Positions 49,639 to 58,736 of a DNA stretch of 64,000 nucleotides are shown piece after piece. How positions within the stretch are numbered: position 1 is the stretch's first letter; every line of letters begins with the position of its first letter. The position numbers were made by a program, and so were the translations under genes. This DNA comes from Halomicrococcus gelatinilyticus (GTDB lineage: Archaea; Halobacteriota; Halobacteria; Halobacteriales; Haladaptataceae): NCBI GenBank assembly GCA_024227995.1, contig CP100465.1:62001-126000 (forward strand). The letters run 5' to 3'. The notes under the pieces are model-generated. The model did not search any database, was not told the origin of the DNA, and saw only the letters and a program-made list of their open reading frames with translations.

Positions 49639-50358
49639 ATGACTGCAAACGACGCCACCGAGAACGCCGACGAATCGACCGACGACCGGGCCGTCGTCCT
49701 CGCCTCCGGCGGGATGGACAGCGCGACGGCCGCCTACGAGGCGCGCGAGCGCGGCTACCAGCCCGTCCTCCTGCACACCTCCTACGGCCAGCGGACGGAA
49801 GACAGGGAGTTCGCGTGCGCGAAAGAGCAGGCCGACCTGCTGGACGCGCCGTTCCTCCGCGTCGAGACGAGCCACCTCGCCGACGTCGGCGGGTCCAGCC
49901 TCACCGACGAGGAGATGGCGGTCGCGGACGCCGACCTCGACGCCGACGAGGTGCCGGACACGTACGTCCCGTTCCGGAACGCCAACCTGCTCTCGATGGC
50001 CGTCTCCGCGGCCGAGGCGAACGACTGCGACGCCGTGTTCGTCGGCGCGCACAGCGAGGACTACTCCGGCTACCCGGACTGCCGCCCCGCGTTCTTCGAG
50101 GCGTTCCAGTCGGTGGTCGACGTCGGGACGAGACCCGACACCGACATCGACGTGGTCGCGCCCTTCGTCGAGTGGTCGAAGACCGACATCGCCGAACGCG
50201 GCGTCGAACTCGGCGTCCCCTACGAGCACACCTGGAGCTGCTACCGCGAGGAAAAACCCGCCTGTGGCACCTGCGACGCCTGCGCGTACCGCCTCCAGGC
50301 GTTCCGCAACGTCGGCGTTCGCGACCCCATCGAGTACGAGGAGCGCCCGGAGTACTAG
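49639..50358 (+). CDS. queC: 7-cyano-7-deazaguanine synthase (QueC)
   Basis: 239 residues. The PP-loop ATP-binding motif is VVLASGGMDSATAAYEA. The internal NLLSMAVSAAEANDCDAVFV and AHSEDYSGYPDCRPAFFEAF fit QueC, and the zinc site is WSCYREEKPACGTCDACAYR (four Cys). The enzyme uses ATP and ammonia to turn the carboxy-deazaguanine into preQ0, the base inserted into archaeal tRNA position 15 and converted to archaeosine. It ends four bases into the convergent transporter gene. Confidence 0.95.
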   Translation: MTANDATENADESTDDRAVVLASGGMDSATAAYEARERGYQPVLLHTSYGQRTEDREFACAKEQADLLDAPFLRVETSHLADVGGSSLTDEEMAVADADLDADEVPDTYVPFRNANLLSMAVSAAEANDCDAVFVGAHSEDYSGYPDCRPAFFEAFQSVVDVGTRPDTDIDVVAPFVEWSKTDIAERGVELGVPYEHTWSCYREEKPACGTCDACAYRLQAFRNVGVRDPIEYEERPEY

Positions 50359-51356
50359 CCCGCGCCCGACGCCGTCGTGGTGACGTAGATGCCGCCGAGC
50401 ACGACGACGCCGCCGGCGACGGTGGCGAGGCCCGGGACCTGCCCGAGCAGGACGAGCGCGAGCAAGGTGCTCCCGACCGGTTCACCGAGCAACGAGACGC
50501 TGACGACGCTCGACTCGACGTACTTCAGCGCCCAGTTGATGACGGTGTGTCCGAAGATGCCCGGGCCGACCGCCATGGCGAGAAAGAGCGCCCACTCGAC
50601 GGGCGGATAGGCCGTCAGCGCGACGGCGTCCTGGCCGACGCTCGCGAGCGCGACGCCGAACAGGACCACCGTACAGACGCCGTACACCACCGTGACGTAG
50701 GGGACGAGCGAGACGCGCTGGCGGATGGACCGCCCGGCGAGGACGTACCCAGCCGCGGCGACGGCACCGGCGACCGCCAGGGCGTTACCGTACAGCGGTC
50801 GCGGGCTGGTCCCCGCCGCCTCCGTCGAGGTGGAGTCGAGCACCGCGCCGGTGAACAGGTCGTCCCACAGCGCGCCCGAGAGCAGACCCTGGACCTCCGC
50901 GGGACTGAGCACGCTGCCGATCGTCATCGCCGCCATCCCGACGAGGGCGACGAGGATGCCGGCCACGGTCCGGCCCGTCACGCGCTCGTCGAGCAGCGCC
51001 CACGCGCCGACGGCGACGAACAGTGGCTGGGACTGCACGAGCGTCACGGACGCCGCGACGGTCGTCCAGTCCAGGCTGGCGAACCAGGTGACGAAGTGGA
51101 CCGCGAGCGCGCCGCCGGTCACCACGGCGACGACGAGGTCCCGGCCCGAGAACGCCCGGAGTTCGCTCCGGTAGCGCGTCGCCGCGAACGGCGCGAGCAA
51201 CAGCGTCGTGAAGAGGACGCGGTAGAACGCCTTGACGACGCTCGGCGCGTTGCTGAACTCGATGAGGATGGCGCTGGTGCTGACGGCGACGATGGCGACC
51301 GCCAGCGCGACCATCGGCGGCACCTCCTCCTCGACCCGCTCGACGACGTGGAACAT
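50355..51356 (-). CDS. EamA-type drug/metabolite transporter
   Basis: 333 residues from ATG 51356 (MFHVVERVEEEVPPMVALAV). About ten hydrophobic segments in two EamA repeats: first AFYRVLFTTLLLAPFAATRY, SLDWTTVAASVTLVQSQPLF; second GPGIFGHTVINWALKYVESS, VVSVSLLGEPVGSTLLALVL and a final VAGGVVVLGGIYV. The repeats and the E-P motif LLGEPVGS are characteristic of the DMT superfamily. A loop insert rich in Ser/Thr (DSTSTEAAGTSPRPLYG) lies in the middle. Substrate unknown (metabolite or drug export). Convergent with queC. Confidence 0.88.
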   Translation of the reverse strand: MFHVVERVEEEVPPMVALAVAIVAVSTSAILIEFSNAPSVVKAFYRVLFTTLLLAPFAATRYRSELRAFSGRDLVVAVVTGGALAVHFVTWFASLDWTTVAASVTLVQSQPLFVAVGAWALLDERVTGRTVAGILVALVGMAAMTIGSVLSPAEVQGLLSGALWDDLFTGAVLDSTSTEAAGTSPRPLYGNALAVAGAVAAAGYVLAGRSIRQRVSLVPYVTVVYGVCTVVLFGVALASVGQDAVALTAYPPVEWALFLAMAVGPGIFGHTVINWALKYVESSVVSVSLLGEPVGSTLLALVLLGQVPGLATVAGGVVVLGGIYVTTTASGAG

Positions 51357-51632
51357 CGACACGCGATGAGTGGTCACGGCTACGGGTTTAACGTTCGGGT
51401 CCCGGCGACGCAGAACGGACGGTGGCAGCAGGAGAGGGTGGCACAGGTGGCACCGGAGTCGGTGGTCGCGGCGGCGACCCGCAATCCGTAACCGCCTCGC
51501 CGTCCGCAACCGTGCCGCTGTTCCTTGCACGCACGTCGATAGGTGAGGCGTAGCGAGGAGGGGAAATGCGAGGCGTAGCGGAGAGACGTCTCAGCGGAGG
51601 GCGGACGGACCGGTCGACGTCGGGGCGCGCCG

Positions 51633-52163
51633 TCAGTCCTTGCGTTTCACGACGTCGCCGAGCGTGGTGGAGCCGGTGGAACTGCCGCCGCTCCACTCCT
51701 CCTCGTCGCCGCCGGCACCGCCGGCGGAGAGGCTGATGTCGAGTTTCTTCTCGAGTTTCGACTGGACGCCGTCGCTCGGCAGGGTCTCGCCGCGTTCGAG
51801 TTTCCGGATGAGGCTCGCCTTCTCGTTGAGGTCCTTCGCCAGGTCCTCCTGGCTCAGTCCTTCCGACTCCCGGGCGTTCCGGATGCGGTCGTCGTAATCC
51901 TGCGCCAGTTCGTCCATGTCGTCGAACATGTCGGAGCGCCGGCGACTCGAACTGCTGCTGCCGGTGCTCGAACTACTGCTGCTGCTGGTGCTGGACGTGC
52001 TCGAAGACGACGTGGAGTACTTCGTCGACGTCGAGGAGGTCTCCTGCGTCTTGACCTCGGTCCCGAAGTCCGCGCAGTTGTCGCAGACGTCGAGTTCCGC
52101 ACCCTCGACCTTGATCGTCTTCGGCGACGACGTTTCGGCACCGCACATCTCGCACTGTACCAT
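51633..52163 (-). CDS. Multiprotein bridging factor 1 family protein
   Basis: 176 residues from ATG 52163. A zinc ribbon at the start (MVQCEMCGAETSSPK, CDNCADFG), a serine/threonine-rich linker (about 50-80, long runs of Ser), then a Cro-type helix-turn-helix: RIRNARESEGLSQEDLAKDL followed by NEKASLIRKLERGETLPSD, and KLEKKLDISLS. This is the architecture of archaeal MBF1, which bridges the TATA-binding protein and a transcription regulator. The homopolymeric Ser linker is unusually long. The start fits the zinc ribbon. Monocistronic. Confidence 0.92.
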   Translation of the reverse strand: MVQCEMCGAETSSPKTIKVEGAELDVCDNCADFGTEVKTQETSSTSTKYSTSSSSTSSTSSSSSSSTGSSSSSRRRSDMFDDMDELAQDYDDRIRNARESEGLSQEDLAKDLNEKASLIRKLERGETLPSDGVQSKLEKKLDISLSAGGAGGDEEEWSGGSSTGSTTLGDVVKRKD

Positions 52164-52591
52164 GCTTCGACGTTCGCTTCCTCCACTGATAAATTGCACG
52201 CCGCGCCGCGATAGCCGGAGAACGCGACGCGCCCGGGAAGGACGGAGAGCGCCAGGGCGGTCGTCTTCCGTCACCGACAGGTTCCCACGCGCCCGACGCA
52301 GCGTCGAGGGTCGCCGTCAGGGGGAGATTCGGGCGACCGTGGGGTCGACCGGTCGTGACGCGACACCGACGACCACTGGAGTCCGTGCTGCTACCGTCAC
52401 TGAACGTCGACGCAGCGAGAATCGACAGGGAATCCGTCTCGTCGGTGCGTCGATACCACCGTCGGGCAGACTCCGTTGGGACGCTGTCGCGCGTTTTCTC
52501 CTGCCGATTTTGCGGACCGACGGTCGTCAGCCTCTCTCGCCTGACACGACCACACATCGTCCTGACAAAACCCACATCTTTTTGACCGAGC
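52164..52591. other. Gene-free stretch before the RND operon
   Basis: No gene supported. Near its 3' end the segment ACATCTTTTTGACC (about 52573-52586) is the likely promoter of the following operon. Confidence 0.4.
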
Positions 52592-52610
52592 TGTTAGTAG
52601 GCTTCTAACA
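52592..52610 (+). promoter_or_regulatory. Operator-like palindrome of the RND operon
   Basis: TGTTAG-TAGGCTT-CTAACA, a perfect inverted repeat of six bases with a seven-base spacer. It ends 11 bp before ATG 52622 and overlaps the expected transcription start. The TrmB-type gene at 55770 in the same operon is a candidate for its ligand-responsive binding protein. Confidence 0.6.
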
Positions 52611-52621
52611 ACAGTACGACT

Positions 52622-52747
52622 ATGTCCTCATCGAGCAACGAACCGGAGACGCTGGAACCGGCCGACACGCCCGTATCGACGGCTGAGGCCGCGGTCCAGC
52701 GAGAACGGAACGACGAACCGAACCCGGAGGAGGGACGCGCGTGCTAG
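52622..52747 (+). CDS. 41-residue hydrophilic leader ORF before the RND gene
   Basis: Begins MSSSSNEPETLEPADTPVST and ends with EEGRAC before TAG. It is very acidic and has the codon bias of the host, so it may be translated. Its last bases overlap the GTG start of the RND gene by seven bases. It could be a coupling or regulatory leader peptide, or the remains of a larger protein (a regulator often precedes such pumps). Confidence 0.5.
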   Translation: MSSSSNEPETLEPADTPVSTAEAAVQRERNDEPNPEEGRAC

Positions 52748-55700
52748 ACCGACTGTTCGAGACGGTCACGAAACATAGCCGCGTGACCATCGCCGTCCTG
52801 CTGGTCCTGACGGTCCTCGTCGGGGCCGGCGCGCCGATGGTCGACCAGTCGTCCTCGCTGGACCAGTTCGAGAGCGACAGCGAGGCGGCGGAGAAGCAGG
52901 CCTACATCGCGGAGAACTTCACCACCGAGCGGGATGACACGACCCCAGTCCAGGTCATCCTCCGCGGCGACGACGTGCTCTCGAAGGACGCGCTTGTGAA
53001 CACGCTCGAACTCCAGCAGCGACTGCGGGAGAACGAGACGGTCGGGCCGACGCTCGCGAACGAGACCCCGACCTCCGGCATCGCCAACTTCATCGCGACT
53101 GCTTCCATCCAGCAGGAGAAGGGCGCGAAGCTGCAGGCGCAGGCGGCACAGCTCCAGCAAAAGAGCCGGCAGCTCAACCGGACCGCCGCTGGCCTCGGCG
53201 ACGCGCTGAACAAGACGCGGCGGCTCCAGGGCCAGTACGACGCGCTGAACCAGTCGTACGAACAGGGCGCCATCAACCAGTCGACGTACACCGAGCGTGC
53301 GTCGACGCTGGAACTGAAGCTCGACCAGACGCGCCGGAACGCGGTGGCTGACCTGAACGGAAACCAGACGGCGACGTTCACGAAAGCGTTCGAGCAGACG
53401 CGCGCGCTCCAGTCGGAGCTCGCACAGCTGGAGGCGGCCCGCGAGCAGGGCGCCGTCAACGAGTCGACGTACCAGCAGCGGACGGGCGAGATACAGTCGC
53501 AGTTCCAGCAGGTGTACCAGCTCGGGACGAGGGGCGTGCTGAAGAGCGAGTTCGAGGCGCTGCAGCAGCAGTCCGCGGAGCTGCAGGAGCGGAAGGCCGC
53601 GATGCAGAGCGGTTCGATGCCGAGCCTCGACGAGCAGCAGTCGCAACTGCAGTCGATGAACGAGTCGCAGATCGACGCCGTCACGAAGCAGGTGCTCAGC
53701 GAGAACGCGACCGGGATGGCGTCGCAGGCTATCAATTTCATGCCGCGGACGTACGAGCCCGGGAGCACCGAGGCGAACGCGACGATGCTCATCGTCTTCC
53801 AGCAGCAGGGTGGCCAGACGGTCCAGGGGATGGCCTCCACTGACATCGTCGAGTCCCAGACGGCGCTGCAGACGATCGCGAAGGACTCGCTCGACGGCGA
53901 CGCCATCGTCTTCGGGTCCGGCATCATCAGCGAGGAGATGGACCAGTCGATGGCCGACAGCCTCGCCATCGTCGGACCGCTGGCGCTGCTGTTCGTCCTG
54001 CTGACGCTGCTGGTCGCCTACCGCGACCTGCTCGACATCGTGCTCGGCGTCTTCGGCATCGTCGCCGTGCTCGTGTGGACGTTCGGCTTCATGGGCTGGG
54101 CGAACATCACGTTCAACCAGATGTTCATCGCGGTGCCGGTGCTGCTCATCGGCCTGTCCATCGACTACGCCATCCACGTCTTCATGCGCCATCGCGAGGA
54201 GCGCGGGGAGCACCCCGACGAGGACGTCCGCGGGTCGATGCGCGTCGCGCTCGTCAGCGTCGGCGCGGCGCTGACGTGGGTGACCGCCACGACGGTCATC
54301 GGGTTCCTCTCGAACCTGGTGAGTCCGCTGCCGCCCATCCAGGACTTCGGCGTCGTGAGCTCCGTCGGCATCGTGGCCGCTCTCGTCGTCTTCGGCGGCC
54401 TCATCCCGGCGCTGAAGCTCGAGATCGACGGCTTCCTGGAGAACCGCGGCCTCGACCGCAGGAAGCGCGCGTTCGGCACCGGCGGCGGCGTGCTCGGTCG
54501 CGCGCTGTCGACCGGCGCGGTCGCGGCGCGGAAGGCCCCGTTCGTCGTCATCGCGCTCACGCTCGTCGTGAGTTCGGTCGGCGCGTACGGCGCGACGCAG
54601 GTCGACACCAGCTTCTCGCAGGAGGAGTTCCTCGCGGAGGACCCGCCGGGCTGGACGAAAGACCTCCCGGAGCCGTTCAAGCCGGGGACGTACTCCGCGA
54701 AGGCGAACATGGAGTACGTCAACGAGAACTTCCAGAACGAGAACTCGGAGGCACAGTTCCTGGTACAGAATGGCGTTGCGGATGATGACGCCCTACAGAA
54801 GGTGGCCGACATCCGCGAACGAGCGGCCGAAAAGGACGTCGTCTTCCTCAATCCGAACGGCAACCCATCGACCTCCGGGCCGCTGTCGGTGATGCGGCAG
54901 GTCGCGGCCAGCAACGAGTCGTTCAACGCGACGTTCACCGCGGCGGACACCGACGGCGACGACGTCCCGGACCGTAACGTCGAGCAGGTGTACGACGCGC
55001 TGTACGCGACCGCACCGTCCGAGGCCGAGAGCGTCATCCACCGCGAGGACGGCGAGTACCGCGCCCTCAAGATGTCCATCGCCATCAACGGCGGCGCGAG
55101 CAGCGCGGCGGTCAAGACCCAGATGGAGGACGTCGCGGCGTCGGTCGAGGGACTGGAGGCGACCGCGACGGGCCAGCAGATCGTGTTCGAGATCATCCAG
55201 CAGCAGTTGCTGGACACGGTCATCCAGAGCCTCGTCATCACGATGGTCGCCGTGTTCGCGTTCCTGATGCTCGTCTACCGTCTCACCGAGGGGAGCGCGA
55301 CGCTCGGGGCCGTGACGCTCATGCCGGTCCTGTTCAGCGTGACGTGGATCCTCGGAACGATGTACCTCATCGGGATGTCGTTCAACGTGCTGACGGGGAT
55401 GATCACCAGCCTCACCATCGGGCTGGGGGTCGCCTACAGCATCCACCTCTCCGAGCGATTCAACATCGAACTCGAACGGCGCGGCTCCGTCTGGGAGGCG
55501 ATGGACGTCGCCCTCACCGGCACGGGCGGCGCGCTCCTCGGAAGCGCCGCGACGACAGTCGGCGGGTTCGGCGTGCTCGCCTTCGCCATCCTGCCGACGC
55601 TCCAGCAGTTCGGCATCATCACCGGACTCACCATCGTCTACGCGTTCCTCGCGAGTGTGTTCGTGCTCCCGAGCCTGCTGGTCGTCTGGACCCGCTACCT

Positions 55701-55770
55701 TGGTCCGGGCGCTCGCGGCACCGTGGACACCAAGGCAACCGAGACCGCACCGTCTGCGGGTGAGGACTGA
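52741..55770 (+). CDS. RND-family (MMPL-type) efflux transporter
   Basis: 1009 residues, GTG start. The first TM (VTIAVLLVLTVLVGAGAPMV) is followed by a large extracytoplasmic loop, about 50-410, with a glutamine-rich coiled coil (LQAQAAQLQQKSRQLN, QSYEQGAINQSTYTERASTL). Then six spans with the RND helical bundle (IGLSIDYAIHVFMRHREERG, with the GxSxDY signature; LVSVGAALTWVTATTVIGFL). A second loop and repeat TM set (VLTGMITSLTIGLGVAYSIH, GTGGALLGSAATTVGGFGVL) complete it. RND proteins export lipids or hydrophobic compounds by proton or sodium antiport. The substrate is unknown. The TrmB gene directly follows. Confidence 0.9.
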   Translation: MLDRLFETVTKHSRVTIAVLLVLTVLVGAGAPMVDQSSSLDQFESDSEAAEKQAYIAENFTTERDDTTPVQVILRGDDVLSKDALVNTLELQQRLRENETVGPTLANETPTSGIANFIATASIQQEKGAKLQAQAAQLQQKSRQLNRTAAGLGDALNKTRRLQGQYDALNQSYEQGAINQSTYTERASTLELKLDQTRRNAVADLNGNQTATFTKAFEQTRALQSELAQLEAAREQGAVNESTYQQRTGEIQSQFQQVYQLGTRGVLKSEFEALQQQSAELQERKAAMQSGSMPSLDEQQSQLQSMNESQIDAVTKQVLSENATGMASQAINFMPRTYEPGSTEANATMLIVFQQQGGQTVQGMASTDIVESQTALQTIAKDSLDGDAIVFGSGIISEEMDQSMADSLAIVGPLALLFVLLTLLVAYRDLLDIVLGVFGIVAVLVWTFGFMGWANITFNQMFIAVPVLLIGLSIDYAIHVFMRHREERGEHPDEDVRGSMRVALVSVGAALTWVTATTVIGFLSNLVSPLPPIQDFGVVSSVGIVAALVVFGGLIPALKLEIDGFLENRGLDRRKRAFGTGGGVLGRALSTGAVAARKAPFVVIALTLVVSSVGAYGATQVDTSFSQEEFLAEDPPGWTKDLPEPFKPGTYSAKANMEYVNENFQNENSEAQFLVQNGVADDDALQKVADIRERAAEKDVVFLNPNGNPSTSGPLSVMRQVAASNESFNATFTAADTDGDDVPDRNVEQVYDALYATAPSEAESVIHREDGEYRALKMSIAINGGASSAAVKTQMEDVAASVEGLEATATGQQIVFEIIQQQLLDTVIQSLVITMVAVFAFLMLVYRLTEGSATLGAVTLMPVLFSVTWILGTMYLIGMSFNVLTGMITSLTIGLGVAYSIHLSERFNIELERRGSVWEAMDVALTGTGGALLGSAATTVGGFGVLAFAILPTLQQFGIITGLTIVYAFLASVFVLPSLLVVWTRYLGPGARGTVDTKATETAPSAGED

Positions 55771-56504
55771 TGGAGGAGAGCGACGCCATCGAGGCCCTCG
55801 AGGAGCTCGGACTGTCGAACTACGAGGCCAAGGTGTTCGTCGCGCTCCAGAAGCTGGGCACGGGGACGGCCCGCGACATCCATCAGTCGACCGACGTACC
55901 GCGCTCGCAGGTGTACGGCGCGGCGGAGAGCCTCCAGGAGGAGGGCCTCGTCGAGGTCCAGCAGTCGAAGCCCATCCAGTACCGGCCCGTGAGCCTGGAC
56001 GAGGCGCGCTCGCACCTCCGCAACCGCTTCGAGCGCACCGAGGAGCGGGCGTTCGACTACCTCGAGACCGCCCGCGAGCAGGCCAGCGAGGACGAACAGC
56101 GCGAGGACGTCTGGACCGTCCACGGTCAGGAGGGCGTCACGAGCCGCATCGAGCAACTGGTCGCCGAGGCCGAGGAGCGTGCGGTCCTCGGTAGCCCCGC
56201 GGACCTGATGACGTCGAGCATCGAGGACGCCCTCCGCGAGCGCGTGGCGGCGGGCGTCAGCGTCATCGTCGTCAGCGAGGACGAGGCGGTCCGCGAGCGG
56301 TTCGACGAGCTCCCCGTCTTCGACCCGGCGGACAAACCCGACGAAGCGCCGATGGGGCGCGTGCTCTCCATCGACGACGACACCGTCCTCATCAGCGTCC
56401 TCGACGACAGCGGCCGCGAGACGGCCATCTGGAGTTCCCAGACGGGGTTCGCTGCCGTCCTCGGCCAGTTCGTCGACGCGCACCTCGACGAATTCCAGAG
56501 CTGA
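55770..56504 (+). CDS. TrmB-family transcriptional regulator
   Basis: 244 residues. The N-terminal winged helix (ALEELGLSNYEAKVFVALQK, ARDIHQSTDVPRSQVYGAAE, LQEEGLVEVQQSKPIQYRPV) is the TrmB DNA-binding domain, followed by a coiled-coil and a C-terminal effector domain (about 110-244; VHGQEGVTSRIEQLVAEAEE, RAVLGSPADLMTS). TrmB proteins bind sugars or other small effectors. Its start overlaps the stop of the RND gene (TGATG), so it is co-transcribed and probably regulates that pump. Confidence 0.9.
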   Translation: MEESDAIEALEELGLSNYEAKVFVALQKLGTGTARDIHQSTDVPRSQVYGAAESLQEEGLVEVQQSKPIQYRPVSLDEARSHLRNRFERTEERAFDYLETAREQASEDEQREDVWTVHGQEGVTSRIEQLVAEAEERAVLGSPADLMTSSIEDALRERVAAGVSVIVVSEDEAVRERFDELPVFDPADKPDEAPMGRVLSIDDDTVLISVLDDSGRETAIWSSQTGFAAVLGQFVDAHLDEFQS

Positions 56505-56633
56505 CCGGGTCCGCAACCGTCGACCGTAGCCGGTGACCACCGCCGGAGCCGGGGGCCGCCCGCTACGGCGAACTCTCCCGGTCGCCGGGAAGGAGCAACT
56601 ACCTTTATTCGTGAACTCGACGACGTTCGAACG

Positions 56634-58736
56634 ATGGGTGACCGCGTACTCTCCGATATGTTCGCGCCGTCGCGCGTCGCCGTCGTGGGCGCCACCGAGA
56701 GCGAGGGATCGGTCGGTCGCGCCATCGTCGAGAACCTGCGCGACGACTTCGACGGCGAGACGGTGCCCGTGAACCCGAACTACGACGACGTGTTCGGCCT
56801 CGACAGCTACGCCGACCTCCAGTCCGCGCCGGACGTCGACCTCGCGGTGGTGGTCGTGCCGCCGCCGTACGTCGTCGACGTACTCCGCGACGCCGGCGAG
56901 GCGGGCGTGGACGACGTGGTCGTCATCACCGCCGGGTTCGGGGAGACGGGCAGCGAGGGCGCAGCGCGCGAACGCGAGTTGCAGTCGGTCGCCGACGAGT
57001 ACGACCTGAACCTCGTCGGCCCGAACAGCCTCGGCGTCATCAGCACCCCCGTCGGCATGAACGCCACGTTCGGCCCGGAGAACGCCCTCTCCGGGTCGAT
57101 GTCGTTCATGAGCCAGTCGGGCGCGTTCATCACCGCCGTGCTCGACTGGGCGAACGACCAGGGCATCGGGTTCAGGGACGTCGTCTCGCTGGGCAACAAG
57201 GCCGTCCTCGACGAGACGGACTTCGTCCGCGCCTGGGGCGACGACCCCGACACGGACGTCGTCCTCGGCTACCTCGAGGGCATCGAGGACGGGGGAACGT
57301 TCATCGACGCCGCCCGCGAGGTGACCGACGACACCCCAATCGTGCTGGTGAAGTCGGGGCGGACCGACGCCGGCGCGCAGGCCGCCTCCTCGCACACCGG
57401 GACGCTCGCCGGCAGCGACCGCGCCTACCAGGCCGGTCTCGACCAGGCGGGCGTCCTCCGGGTCGAGACCGTCCAGGAACTGTTCGACTACGCCCAGATA
57501 CTCGCCGGCCAGCCGATGCCCGACTCCGACGACGTGGCGGTCGTGACGAACGCGGGCGGGCCCGGCGTGATGACCACCGACGCCGTCGGGGATTCGGACC
57601 TCTCGATGGCGTCGTTCACCGAGGAGACGCTCGACGCGCTCTCGGAGGCGATGCCCGAGGAGGCGAACATCTACAATCCCATCGACGCTATCGGGGACGC
57701 CGACGTCGAGCGGTTCCGGACCGCGCTCGACCTGGCGCTCGGCGACGACAACGTTGGAGCGGCGGTCGTCCTCTCGGCCCCGACCGCCGTCATCGACTAC
57801 GACGACCTCGCCGCCGAGGTCGCCGACCTCCAGGCCCAGTACGGAAAGCCGGTCGCCGCGGTGCTGATGGGCGGCGAGCGGACGGAGCGGGCGGCGGACG
57901 TGCTCGCAGGGCAGGGCATCCCCAACTACTTCGACCCCGCGCGGGCGGTCGCGAGCCTCGACGCGCTCGCGTCCTACCGCGAGGTGAGCGAGCGCACCTA
58001 CCAGCAGCCCACCGAGTTCGACGTGGACCGCGAGCGCGCCCGCGAGGTGCTCGGGCGCGCCGAGGAGCGCGGGGACAACCGCCTCGGCGTCGAGGCGATG
58101 GACCTGCTGTCGGCGTACGGCATCCCGACGCCGACGAGCGAACTGGTCGACTCGCCGGCGGACGCCGTCGCGGCAGCCCAGGACGTCGACGGCGAGGTGG
58201 TGATGAAGATCGTCAGCCCCGACATCCTGCACAAGTCCGACATCGGCGGCGTGAAGGTGGGCGTCCCGAACGAGGACGTCTACGACGCCTACGAGGACCT
58301 CGTCACGCGGGCGCGCAACTACCAGCCCGACGCGACCATCCTCGGCGTGCAGGTCCAGGAGATGGTCGACCTCGACGCCGGCACCGAGACCATCGTCGGG
58401 ATGAACCGCGACCCGCAGTTCGGGCCGTTGCTGCTGTTCGGCCTTGGCGGCATCTTCGTCGAGGTCATCGAGGACACCACCTTCCGGGTCGCCCCCGTCA
58501 CCGAGCGCGAGGCCCGCGAGATGACCGAGGAGATCGACGCCGCGCCGCTGCTCCGGGGCGCGCGCGGCCGCGACCCGGCCGACGTCGATGACGTCGTCGA
58601 GACCATCCAGCGGCTCTCGCAGCTCGTCACCGACTTCCCGGCCATCCTGGAACTGGACATCAACCCCCTGGTCGCCACGCCCGCCGGCGTGCAGGCCATC
58701 GACGTACGACTGACCGTAGACACCGACAAACTATGA
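56634..58736 (+). CDS. acd: Acetate-CoA ligase (ADP-forming), fused alpha-beta
   Basis: 700 residues. CoA-binding domain at the start (RVAVVGATESEGSVGRAIVE, GETVPVNPNYDDVFGLDSYA), ligase-CoA domains with the phosphohistidine motif SSHTGTLAGSDRAY (about residue 254), then an ATP-grasp domain at the C-terminus (SELVDSPADAVAAAQDVDGE, ILHKSDIGGVKVGV, LLFGLGGIFVEVIEDTTFRV, LELDINPLVATPAGV). Alpha and beta subunits are fused, as in haloarchaea. The enzyme converts acyl-CoA, ADP and phosphate to acid, ATP and CoA. The next gene overlaps by four bases. Confidence 0.94.
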   Translation: MGDRVLSDMFAPSRVAVVGATESEGSVGRAIVENLRDDFDGETVPVNPNYDDVFGLDSYADLQSAPDVDLAVVVVPPPYVVDVLRDAGEAGVDDVVVITAGFGETGSEGAARERELQSVADEYDLNLVGPNSLGVISTPVGMNATFGPENALSGSMSFMSQSGAFITAVLDWANDQGIGFRDVVSLGNKAVLDETDFVRAWGDDPDTDVVLGYLEGIEDGGTFIDAAREVTDDTPIVLVKSGRTDAGAQAASSHTGTLAGSDRAYQAGLDQAGVLRVETVQELFDYAQILAGQPMPDSDDVAVVTNAGGPGVMTTDAVGDSDLSMASFTEETLDALSEAMPEEANIYNPIDAIGDADVERFRTALDLALGDDNVGAAVVLSAPTAVIDYDDLAAEVADLQAQYGKPVAAVLMGGERTERAADVLAGQGIPNYFDPARAVASLDALASYREVSERTYQQPTEFDVDRERAREVLGRAEERGDNRLGVEAMDLLSAYGIPTPTSELVDSPADAVAAAQDVDGEVVMKIVSPDILHKSDIGGVKVGVPNEDVYDAYEDLVTRARNYQPDATILGVQVQEMVDLDAGTETIVGMNRDPQFGPLLLFGLGGIFVEVIEDTTFRVAPVTEREAREMTEEIDAAPLLRGARGRDPADVDDVVETIQRLSQLVTDFPAILELDINPLVATPAGVQAIDVRLTVDTDKL

